Source of the DNA: Ruminococcaceae bacterium UBA1730 | GTDB taxonomy: Bacteria; Bacillota; Clostridia; Oscillospirales; Acutalibacteraceae | Assembly: GCA_002315935.1 (NCBI GenBank) | Contig: DCII01000024.1 | Span: 65,664 to 120,197 of the forward strand | Reading direction: 5' to 3' | DNA: 54,534 nucleotides | Shown: positions 27,601 through 33,174 of the stretch, in pieces | How the letters are laid out: each line of letters opens with the position of its first letter | Position numbering within the stretch: the first letter of the stretch is position 1 | Translations under genes and position numbers: made by a program | The notes under the pieces: model-generated | Told to the model about the DNA's origin: nothing | Database searches by the model: none | The model's input: only the letters and a program-made list of their open reading frames with translations

Positions 27601-27868
27601 GACCATGAGTGTCCCAACCTGCCTTACGAGGAACCATATAGCCCTTCATAGTGCGGTATCTGGGAATCATATCCTTGATAACTCTTGTGAGAACATGGCC
27701 GATATGAGGCTTGCCGTTTGCGGTCGGCGGACCGTCATAGAAAGTGTAGGTCGGATGACCTTCTCTGTTTTCAATGCTTTTTTCGAAAATTTTGTTTTCC
27801 TTCCAGAATTCGAGAACCGCTTTTTCACGGCTTACGAAATCGAGATTTGAAGAAACTTTTTCGTACAT
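24683..27868 (-). CDS. ileS: Isoleucyl-tRNA synthetase
   Basis: 1,061 residues, the long form. Charges tRNA-Ile. Class I signatures HIGH (GKPHIGHVLTR) and KMSKS (GQKMSKSKGN), the CP1 editing domain containing GWDTHGLPVELEVEK upstream and the TTTPWTL motif (FLAWTTTPWTLASN), and a zinc-binding CEKCGKQMK segment. The GLPVELEVEK form and overall length suit the type 2 (eukaryote-like) IleRS branch, members of which are often less sensitive to mupirocin; that is inference. Preceded by a T-box leader. Confidence 0.97.
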   Translation of the reverse strand: MYEKVSSNLDFVSREKAVLEFWKENKIFEKSIENREGHPTYTFYDGPPTANGKPHIGHVLTRVIKDMIPRYRTMKGYMVPRKAGWDTHGLPVELEVEKMLGINGKEQIEGYGLEPFIDHCKESVWKYKGMWEDFSGTVGFWADMDKPYVTYHNDFIESEWWSLKEIWNKGLLYKGFKIVPYCPRCGTPLSSHEVAQGYKTLKERTAIVRFKIKGEDAYFLAWTTTPWTLASNIALCVNPDEAYARVKAADGYTYIMAKALLDTVLGGIQREEGVAAYEVIEEYKGTDLEYKEYEPLYECAKKAADKQGKKAFFIYCDTYVTMSDGTGIVHIAPAFGEDDARVGRKYDAPFVQMVDEHGIMKDETPFAGMRCKPKQSEIDEGAINCDPEVLKELDARGILFSAPKVEHEYPHCWRCDTPLIYFARESWFIKMTAVRENLIKNNNTVNWIPESIGTGRFGDWLKNIQDWGISRNRYWGTPLNIWECECGHRHAIGSIAELKEMSDNCPDNIELHRPYIDAVTIKCEKCGKQMKRVPEVIDCWYDSGSMPFAQHHYPFENKELFEQQFPAAFISEAVDQTRGWFYSLMAISTLLFDKSPYENVIVLGLVQDENGQKMSKSKGNAVDPFDALTTYGADAIRWYFYTNSAPWLPNRFYGKTVVEGQRKFMGTLWNTYAFYILYANIDKFDPSKHELDYSKLSIMDKWLLSRLNTLIDEVDGYLNNYAIPEAGKALQEFVDDMSNWYVRRGRERFWAQGLEQDKINAYMTLYTALVTVIKLAAPMIPFMTEDIYRNLVCNIYPDAPISVHLCDYPVSDKKLVDKDLEASMDEVLKVVVLGRAARNGANIKNRQPLGRIFVTAPRELGREFCEIIEDELNVKALEFVNNSASYVSYNFKPQLKTLGPKYGKMLGGIRNYLQSIDGSVAKKELDEKGALSFTVDGTEIVLAPEDLLIETMQKEGFQAESDGGVTVVLDTNLTEELIEEGFVRELISKIQTMRKDAGFEVMDTIKIYVSGNASIEAIFRKNEESVCHDVLATEIISAEGGSYSKDWDINGEKVLLGVAKN

Positions 27869-27904
27869 TCTGTTTTCCTCCGTTTATAATCAGAAAATTA
27901 TTGA

Positions 27905-28161
27905 CCCATCAAAAAAGGCTTCGCCCCGAAACGGGACAAAGCCAAGGCTTATTGAACCACCCGAACATAACCGACATTATGTGCCCGGTAACGGCGGACT
28001 GCCGTCAGAGCCTACTCGGAAAATAATCCTTTCGGTCTGCGATTCGGGAGTGATATTCTTTCCGGCTTCGTCTGCCGGCTTTTCACTGCCGCCGGCTCAC
28101 TGAAAAAACGGATTTGCCGAAAATACTGTCTCCGTCACAATCTTTTGGGAATATTTATATC
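27905..28161 (-). promoter_or_regulatory. T-box riboswitch, isoleucine specificity
   Basis: Leader of ileS that reads uncharged tRNA-Ile. On the minus strand: stem I with a specifier bulge containing ATC (28,054-28,052, an Ile codon) in GAATATCAC; stem III with GAGTAGG; the T-box/antiterminator core GGGTGGTTCAATAAGCC (27,963-27,946); and the competing terminator GGCTTTGTCCCG...CGGGGCGAAGCC with TTTTTT (27,943-27,911). Spacing to the promoter at 28,168-28,196 gives a leader of about 290 nt, normal for the class. Confidence 0.9.
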
Positions 28162-28167
28162 TCATGC

Positions 28168-28196
28168 AGTATATCACAAGAAATTTTTCTTGTCAA
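28168..28196 (-). promoter_or_regulatory. Promoter of ileS
   Basis: On the minus strand TTGACA (28196-28191), 17-nt spacer, TATACT (28173-28168). Confidence 0.8.
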
Positions 28197-28240
28197 TATA
28201 TTTATATACATCTTTTGTTCCGCCAAATTTCAAAAAATGC

Positions 28241-28269
28241 TTGACATTGCTTTTGCATTCTGCTAAAAT
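28241..28269 (+). promoter_or_regulatory. Promoter of the rpsF-ssb-rpsR operon
   Basis: TTGACA (28241-28246), 17-nt spacer, TAAAAT (28264-28269). Divergent from the ileS promoter, 44 nt away. Confidence 0.8.
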
Positions 28270-28275
28270 GTGTGA

Positions 28276-28381
28276 GCATCGCCGAGAGCGGTTTATTTAA
28301 CTGTGCTCTGCGTGCAGGATTAAATTTTTATCCTTGTCACGGGCGAACCGTGACCAAAGACCATAAGGAGGTGCTAAAAGA
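28276..28381 (+). promoter_or_regulatory. Structured rpsF leader, candidate S6:S18 operator
   Basis: About 105 nt of leader. It has an outer GAGCA/TGCTC pairing, a GGAT/ATCC hairpin and a perfect 7-bp hairpin GTCACGG-GCGAA-CCGTGAC (28,336-28,354) just upstream of the AAGGAGG ribosome binding site. In many bacteria the S6:S18 complex represses this operon by binding a leader hairpin with an exposed CCG; the CCG here fits, but binding is inference. Confidence 0.5.
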
Positions 28382-28669
28382 ATGTCAGCAAACAACTATG
28401 AGACTATGGTAGTTTTTTCAGTTGCTAAAGGTGAAGAAGCTGCTCAGCCGCTCCTTGAGAAATTCAAGGGCATGATTGAAGCTAACGGCACTCTTGAGAG
28501 CGTTGACGAATGGGGCAAGCGTAAGCTCGCATATCCCATCGAAGACGAGCTTGAGGGTTACTATGTTCTCTTCAATTATCAGGCAGAGCCCGAGTTCCCC
28601 GCTGAGCTTGATCGTGTTTTCAAGATCACAGACGGTGTTCTCCGTTCTCTCATCATCAAGAAAGACTAA
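28382..28669 (+). CDS. rpsF: 30S ribosomal protein S6
   Basis: 95 residues, the standard length. N-terminal NYETMVVFSVAKGEEAAQPLL and the WGKRKLAYPIEDELEGYYVLFNY core are typical S6. Binds 16S rRNA together with S18. First gene of the rpsF-ssb-rpsR operon, with AAGGAGG at good spacing, 12 nt before ssb. Confidence 0.97.
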   Translation: MSANNYETMVVFSVAKGEEAAQPLLEKFKGMIEANGTLESVDEWGKRKLAYPIEDELEGYYVLFNYQAEPEFPAELDRVFKITDGVLRSLIIKKD

Positions 28670-28681
28670 GGAGGTACTGTA

Positions 28682-29122
28682 ATGCTTAACTGTGCCGTAT
28701 TAATGGGCAGACTGGTTGCAGACCCCGAGCTTCGCACTACAGGAAGCGGAATTTCCGTTTGTTCATTCACTGTCGCCGTTGACAAGAATTTCGTTCGTCA
28801 GAATGAAGAGCGTCAGGCGGATTTCATTGACATTGTTGCCTGGAGACAGACAGCAGAATTTGTTTCAAAGTATTTCCGCAAGGGCTCAATGATTGCCATT
28901 CAGGGCAGCATTCAGACAAGAATGTACGAAGACAAAAACGGCAACAAGAGAAAGGCTGTTGAGATTGTTGCAGATAGCGTCAGCTTCTGCGGCTCGAAGA
29001 GCGAATCAGGAACTCAGAGCAGAAATGATGCTTATTCAGCACCCATTCCCGCCGCTCCTGCATTCGTTAATGCAGATGACAGTGATTTCAAAGAAATTCC
29101 CGAAGATGATCTCCCGTTCTGA
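28682..29122 (+). CDS. ssb: Single-stranded DNA-binding protein
   Basis: 146 residues. An OB fold (LNCAVLMGRLVADPELR, TVAVDKNF, DFIDIVAWRQTAEFVSKYF, GSIQTRMYEDKNGNKRKAVEIVAD) followed by a short flexible linker and the acidic tail EIPEDDLPF, which recruits replication and repair partners. Located between the two ribosomal protein genes, as in most Firmicutes. Own ribosome binding site AAGGAGG. Confidence 0.97.
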   Translation: MLNCAVLMGRLVADPELRTTGSGISVCSFTVAVDKNFVRQNEERQADFIDIVAWRQTAEFVSKYFRKGSMIAIQGSIQTRMYEDKNGNKRKAVEIVADSVSFCGSKSESGTQSRNDAYSAPIPAAPAFVNADDSDFKEIPEDDLPF

Positions 29123-29160
29123 GTTCATCTTGTTTATAACTGAAAAAGGAGGTTTAATCC

Positions 29161-29406
29161 ATGGCTTACGAAAAGAACGACAGAAGACCCAACAAGAAGG
29201 GTCGCAGAAAAGTTTGCTCATTCTGCGTTGAAAAGGCAGAGAGCATTGATTATAAGGATGTCAACAAGCTCAACAAGTTCACATCAGACAGAGCTAAAAT
29301 CCTTCCCCGTCGTGTAACAGGAACCTGTGCAAAGCATCAGCGTGATCTCACAATTGCTATCAAGCGTGCCCGTCAGGTTGCTCTTCTTCCCTACACAAGC
29401 GACTGA
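29161..29406 (+). CDS. rpsR: 30S ribosomal protein S18
   Basis: 81 residues. CSFC and CAKHQRD make this the zinc-binding (C+) form of S18; YKDVNKLNKFTSDRAKILPRRVTGTC is the rRNA-binding core. Last gene of the operon, followed by a strong terminator. Its partner S6 is the first gene of the same operon. Confidence 0.97.
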   Translation: MAYEKNDRRPNKKGRRKVCSFCVEKAESIDYKDVNKLNKFTSDRAKILPRRVTGTCAKHQRDLTIAIKRARQVALLPYTSD

Positions 29407-29440
29407 TTTTTCGCTTGAGGAAGAATTCGATAAGATTTTC

Positions 29441-29474
29441 AAAGTGTGTGTCTTCGGATGCACACTTTTTTCTT
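29441..29474 (+). terminator. Terminator of the rpsF operon
   Basis: AAAGTGTG/CACACTTT stem with a TTCGG-containing loop, followed by TTTTTCTTT. Confidence 0.85.
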
Positions 29475-29483
29475 TATTAATCA

Positions 29484-29512
29484 TTGAAAAAAATAAAATA
29501 ATCTGCTAATAT
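29484..29512 (+). promoter_or_regulatory. Promoter of metY-metA
   Basis: TTGAAA (29484-29489), 17-nt spacer, TAATAT (29507-29512). Only about 35 nt of leader follows, too short for a SAM riboswitch or T-box, so methionine control, if any, must be by another route. Confidence 0.6.
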
Positions 29513-29552
29513 AGATATATTTGAAAAACTATTCCCGAACGGAGGATAAGAT

Positions 29553-30836
29553 ATGAAAAACATGACAGTCCAGACCAAATGTGTTCAGGGTGGATACCGA
29601 CCCGGCAACGGTGAGCCAAGACAGCTTCCCATCGTCCAGAGCACAACCTTTAAATACGAAACAGGCGAAGCAATGGGTCAGCTTTTTGACCTTGAAGCAG
29701 AAGGATATTTCTATTCAAGGCTTGCAAATCCGACCTGCGATTCGGTTGCGGCAAAAATCTGTGCTCTTGAGGGCGGTTCGGCTGCAATGCTCACCTCTTC
29801 CGGCATGGCAGCAAACTTCTTTGCCGCCTTCAACATCTGCGGTTGCGGCGACCATATCGTTGCATCCTCCGCAATCTACGGCGGAACCTACAATCTCTTC
29901 GCCGTCACATTCAAGAGAATGGGAATTGATGTTACCTTTGTTTCTCCGAAATGCACCGATGAGGAGCTTGAAGCCGCTTTCAGACCGGAAACAAAGATGG
30001 TGTTCGGCGAAACACTTGCAAATCCCTCACTTGTTGTTCTTGATATTGAAAGATTTGCAAAGGCAGCCCACGCCCACGGTGTTCCTCTTGTTATAGATAA
30101 CACCTTCCCCACCCCGGTTAATTGCAGACCCATCGAGTGGGGCGCTGATATTGTAACCCATTCAACAACAAAATATATGGACGGTCACGGAAGTGCAGTC
30201 GGCGGAGCAATCGTTGATTCAGGCAAATTTGACTGGACAAAATACGCCGATAAATATCCAGGTCTCTGCACTCCGGATGACAGCTACCACGGCGTAACCT
30301 ATACAGAGCGTTTCGGAATTGAAGGTGCATATATCACCAAGGCAACGGTTCAGCTCATGAGAGACCTCGGAGCAACTCCCGCTCCGATTAGTGCATTTAT
30401 TCTCAACCTCGGTCTTGAAAGCCTTCATGTCAGAGTTGCACGTCATTGTGAAAATGCCCTTGCAATTGCAAAGCATCTTGAAGAAAATGACATGATTACA
30501 TGGGTCAGCTATCCCTCTCTTCCCTCAAGCCCCGATTATGCTCTTGCACAGAAATATCTTCCGAACGGAACCTGCGGAGTAGTCAGCTTCGGAGTCAAGG
30601 GCGGCAGAGAAGCGGCGGCGAAATTCATGAATAATCTCAAGCTTATCGCAATTGAAACTCATGTTGCGGATGCTCGCTCATGCTGCCTTCATCCCGCAAC
30701 CACAACCCATCGCCAGATGACCGATGAAGAGCTTATCGCAGGCGGCGTTTCGCCCGACCTCGTCAGACTTTCAGTCGGTCTTGAGGGTGCAGAGGACCTC
30801 ATCAGGGATATTGACCAGGCTCTCGCCGCTTTATAA
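29553..30836 (+). CDS. metY: O-acetylhomoserine sulfhydrylase
   Basis: 427 residues, a PLP enzyme of the Cys/Met metabolism family. Makes homocysteine (or methionine) from O-acetylhomoserine and sulfide or a thiol. PLP Lys in HSTTKYMDGHG (near residue 210); SRLANPTCDSVAAKICALEGG and SSGMAANFFA are the cofactor-phosphate region. Length and insertions fit MetY rather than cystathionine gamma-synthase. CGGAGG ribosome binding site. The next gene is metA, 24 nt downstream, so donor synthesis and use are joined in one operon. Confidence 0.95.
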   Translation: MKNMTVQTKCVQGGYRPGNGEPRQLPIVQSTTFKYETGEAMGQLFDLEAEGYFYSRLANPTCDSVAAKICALEGGSAAMLTSSGMAANFFAAFNICGCGDHIVASSAIYGGTYNLFAVTFKRMGIDVTFVSPKCTDEELEAAFRPETKMVFGETLANPSLVVLDIERFAKAAHAHGVPLVIDNTFPTPVNCRPIEWGADIVTHSTTKYMDGHGSAVGGAIVDSGKFDWTKYADKYPGLCTPDDSYHGVTYTERFGIEGAYITKATVQLMRDLGATPAPISAFILNLGLESLHVRVARHCENALAIAKHLEENDMITWVSYPSLPSSPDYALAQKYLPNGTCGVVSFGVKGGREAAAKFMNNLKLIAIETHVADARSCCLHPATTTHRQMTDEELIAGGVSPDLVRLSVGLEGAEDLIRDIDQALAAL

Positions 30837-30860
30837 TTTTCTTATCAGGAGCAATTCATA

Positions 30861-31778
30861 ATGCCTATCAAAATACCGAATGATCTGCCTGCGGTTCAGA
30901 CCCTCGCAGATGAAAACATATTTGTAATGACCGAAACCCGAGCCATTACGCAGGATATCCGTCCGCTTAAAATTCTTCTGCTGAATCTTATGCCGAAGAA
31001 AATCGAAACGGAAACCCAGTTATCCCGAATTCTCGGCAACACTCCCCTTCAGATTGAGCTGACTCTCATCAGAATGAAGAGCCATGTTTCGCTGAACACT
31101 GCACAGGATCACCTTCTTGCCTTTTACAGCACCTTTGACGATGTGTGCAATGAAAAATTTGACGGAATGATTATTACAGGTGCACCTGTTGAGCTGAAGG
31201 AATTTGAAGAGGTTGATTATTGGAACGAGCTGTGCGAAATCATGGAATGGAGCAAAAAGCACGTTCACAGCACTCTTCACATCTGTTGGGGTGCACAGGC
31301 AGGATTATATTATCATTTCGGAATAAAGAAAAGGCTTCTCGATAAAAAGCTCTTCGGCGTTTATCCTCACAGAGCAGATTACGCTCTTTCAATGCTTCTT
31401 CGAGGCTTCGATGATGTGTTTTATGTTCCCCATTCAAGATACACCTATGTAGAAAGAAGCGAAGTTGAAGCCGTGCCGGAGCTGAAAATTCTTGCATCCT
31501 CCGAAAAAGCAGGTGTGCATATTGTTTCAACCGTAGGCGGAAGGCAGTTTTTTGTTATGGGTCATGCAGAATATGACCCCCTCACCCTTGATGCAGAATA
31601 CCGCAGGGATGTTGCCGCAGGGCTGGACACCGCCATTCCCGAGAACTATTATCCCGATGATAATCCCGATAATGCACCGATGGTCAACTGGCGTTCGCAC
31701 GGAAGCCTGCTCTATACAAACTGGCTGAATTATTTCGTTTATCAGTCAACTCCGTATGATTTGGAAACACTTCAATAA
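30861..31778 (+). CDS. metA: Homoserine O-acyltransferase (MetA), probably acetyl-CoA specific
   Basis: 305 residues, class I glutamine amidotransferase-like fold. Catalytic Cys in HICWGAQAGLYYHF, catalytic His and Glu in VMGHAEYD. The acyl-specificity position following ITGAP reads VE (Glu), as in the Bacillus acetyltransferases, whereas the E. coli succinyltransferase has Gly there. Acetyl specificity agrees with the adjacent metY, which uses O-acetylhomoserine. Ribosome binding site AGGAG; second gene of the operon, with a terminator after it. Confidence 0.93.
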   Translation: MPIKIPNDLPAVQTLADENIFVMTETRAITQDIRPLKILLLNLMPKKIETETQLSRILGNTPLQIELTLIRMKSHVSLNTAQDHLLAFYSTFDDVCNEKFDGMIITGAPVELKEFEEVDYWNELCEIMEWSKKHVHSTLHICWGAQAGLYYHFGIKKRLLDKKLFGVYPHRADYALSMLLRGFDDVFYVPHSRYTYVERSEVEAVPELKILASSEKAGVHIVSTVGGRQFFVMGHAEYDPLTLDAEYRRDVAAGLDTAIPENYYPDDNPDNAPMVNWRSHGSLLYTNWLNYFVYQSTPYDLETLQ

Positions 31779-31793
31779 AACCGCATATAATGT

Positions 31794-31828
31794 GAACCGG
31801 GGCAAATTCGCCTCGGTTCTTTGCTTTT
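31794..31828 (+). terminator. Terminator of metY-metA
   Basis: GAACCGGGGC/GCCTCGGTTC stem (one mismatch), then TTTGCTTTT. Confidence 0.7.
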
Positions 31829-31897
31829 ATTCAGCGGCTTCCAAAATTTGTACACAATAAGTTTACAAAAGCACATTATTTGTGCAAAGTTTGCCAC

Positions 31898-31925
31898 TTG
31901 ACATAAATTTATTATGTGATATAGT
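31898..31925 (+). promoter_or_regulatory. Promoter of the first zinc-ribbon microprotein
   Basis: TTGACA (31898-31903), 16-nt spacer ending ATGTGA, TATAGT (31920-31925). Confidence 0.65.
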
Positions 31926-32025
31926 GAATACAAGAGGATGTTTAAAGAGTTGTTTTCTTGTTTCCGCAATTTTTTTCGGTTTCAACAAATCAACCTAATA
32001 TATTAATTTAGAAAGAAGGGTCATT

Positions 32026-32193
32026 ATGTCAGAAAAGAAGTTGGTATGCAAAAAAGAAAACAGTACAGTAGTTAAGGTTAATCCGGTGAAAAAGGAACCA
32101 ATCTGTCCAAAATGCGGCAGTAAGGCAATTCTGCCTTCGGATTCTCCGAATGGATTCAGACATGAATGTGCCTACTGCCTTTGGACTTTCTGA
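32026..32193 (+). CDS. 55-residue zinc-ribbon protein, copy 1
   Basis: A small basic N-terminal tail followed by CPKCGSKAILPSDSPNGF and then EC-x2-CLWTF at the very end. The CxxC...CxxC pairs would bind one zinc, a rubredoxin-like knuckle. ATG with AGAAGG upstream. Its closest relative visible is the neighbouring copy at 32,408: the C-terminal 29 residues are about 80 percent identical and the N-terminal tails differ. Function unknown; nucleic acid or protein binding is possible. Too short to appear in many automatic annotations. Confidence 0.75.
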   Translation: MSEKKLVCKKENSTVVKVNPVKKEPICPKCGSKAILPSDSPNGFRHECAYCLWTF

Positions 32194-32293
32194 TTATTAG
32201 CTAAAACCATGTATGAACCGGGGTTCTGAATCCCGGTTCTTTTTTCTGATTATGAGTTAAAACTAATTTAACAAAATTACCATATTTTCTCCG

Positions 32294-32321
32294 TTGATTC
32301 AGAAATATTTTGTGATATATT
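32294..32321 (+). promoter_or_regulatory. Promoter of the second zinc-ribbon microprotein
   Basis: TTGATT (32294-32299), 16-nt spacer ending TTGTGA, TATATT (32316-32321). The spacing and TGTGATAT core match the first copy, so the promoter was duplicated with the gene. Confidence 0.55.
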
Positions 32322-32407
32322 ATTTAACAAGGATGAAATACAGATATTCAGGAATAGTTTTTGAGAAAATATTTTTCAGAAATAAATTTTGTGAAGAGGA
32401 GTTTGAA

Positions 32408-32569
32408 ATGGAAGAACAGAAAAAAGCAAAAGAAGCTGACAAAGAGAAAAAAACAGGCAATGAAAAGAAAGAGCTTGTCTGTCCGAAATGCGGCAGCAAG
32501 GCAATTCAGCCTTCATCATCGCCGAATGGTTACAGATATGAATGTGCCGATTGTCTTTGGACTTTTTAA
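32408..32569 (+). CDS. 53-residue zinc-ribbon protein, copy 2
   Basis: A highly charged Lys/Glu-rich N-terminal tail of about 22 residues, then CPKCGSKAIQPSSSPNGYRY and EC-x2-CLWTF. ATG with GAGGAG 7 nt upstream; a longer frame beginning at 32,294 overlaps the promoter and is rejected. Tandem paralogue of the gene at 32,026 with its own promoter. Function unknown. Confidence 0.75.
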   Translation: MEEQKKAKEADKEKKTGNEKKELVCPKCGSKAIQPSSSPNGYRYECADCLWTF

Positions 32570-32646
32570 TCAGTCCATTGTTTAAAAATGCAAAAAGATG
32601 CCCACAAATAGTGAACATCTCAAATAAGATTATCTATCATATACTA

Positions 32647-32674
32647 TTGACAATTTATGTGCATATGCTATAAT
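32647..32674 (+). promoter_or_regulatory. Consensus promoter of the antitoxin RNA
   Basis: TTGACA (32647-32652), 16-nt spacer, TATAAT (32669-32674) with TG one base before it (extended -10). No protein-coding frame follows, only about 100 nt and a terminator. Confidence 0.8.
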
Positions 32675-32680
32675 ATAAGT

Positions 32681-32778
32681 GAAATGAGGGGCGGTTAGCA
32701 GTCAACTCCGACTCTCGGTTATATTGTTAAAAGAAACAACGACCGTAGCGTGCGAGGCTTAGCGGTCGTTTTTCTTTT
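32681..32778 (+). ncRNA. Candidate antitoxin RNA of a type I toxin-antitoxin pair
   Basis: Predicted transcript of about 98 nt from the consensus promoter at 32,647 to the terminator at 32,739-32,778. Its last 20 nt or so run antisense to the end of the 35-residue toxin gene, and it would overlap the toxin mRNA 3' region over most of its length because both use the same terminator. This convergent layout is that of txpA/RatA and fst loci. Confidence 0.65.
32739..32778. terminator. Shared bidirectional terminator of toxin and antitoxin RNAs
   Basis: ACGACCG (32739-32745) pairs with CGGTCGT (32763-32769). Plus strand: TTTTTCTTTTTT follows. Minus strand: TGTTTCTTTT follows. Confidence 0.8.
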
Positions 32779-32866
32779 TTATTTCAATAAGTTTTATAGC
32801 GAAAGTTGCAACAGCAACTACAGCACTTACAATAGCAGCAACAGATGCTGCATATGTTAAAACCAT
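32759..32866 (-). CDS. 35-residue hydrophobic type I toxin-like peptide
   Basis: A single membrane helix (TYAASVAAIVSAVVAVATFA) followed by a charged tail ending KKKNDR, the plan of holin-like TxpA/BsrG/Fst toxins. ATG with GGGGGAG 7 nt upstream. It has its own consensus promoter at 33,041-33,069 and a folded leader of about 165 nt, in which GGAAGG/CCTTCC forms a hairpin. The convergent RNA at 32,681 would act as antitoxin. Family membership is inferred from architecture, not from alignment. Confidence 0.65.
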   Translation of the reverse strand: MVLTYAASVAAIVSAVVAVATFAIKLIEIKKKNDR

Positions 32867-33040
32867 ATGTTATCTCCCCCTTGTTTAAAGACTATCGTAA
32901 GATACGACGCGTTACAAGGAAGGCAACAACTCCTTCCACAATTTGTTTGCAGCCGGAGTTAACCGCTAATTAGCTAACGCAAAAAATATTTTGCCTTGCA
33001 ACTAACCAATGAGGGTCAGTCTGCCCCTCACTTCAAATTT

Positions 33041-33069
33041 AGTATATCAAAAATAACACTTTCTGTCAA
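33041..33069 (-). promoter_or_regulatory. Consensus promoter of the toxin mRNA
   Basis: On the minus strand TTGACA (33069-33064), 17-nt spacer, TATACT (33046-33041). The next plausible gene is the 35-residue peptide 175 nt downstream. Confidence 0.75.
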
Positions 33070-33174
33070 TATTAACAAACAATACAGCCGCTCGTGCTCA
33101 TTTTAGTGTTAGTTCTATTTATACCGGTATAAGTAATGGTATACGATTTCTTAAGTTTTTTGTTATTGAATTTG

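Noticed and set aside
27718..28103. Plus-strand frames of about 100 residues before rpsF
   Set aside because: They run antisense through the ileS T-box and start within ileS; no ribosome binding site.
29407..29552. SAM riboswitch or T-box before metY-metA
   Set aside because: After the rpsR terminator and promoter only about 35 nt of leader remain, with no conserved aptamer sequence.
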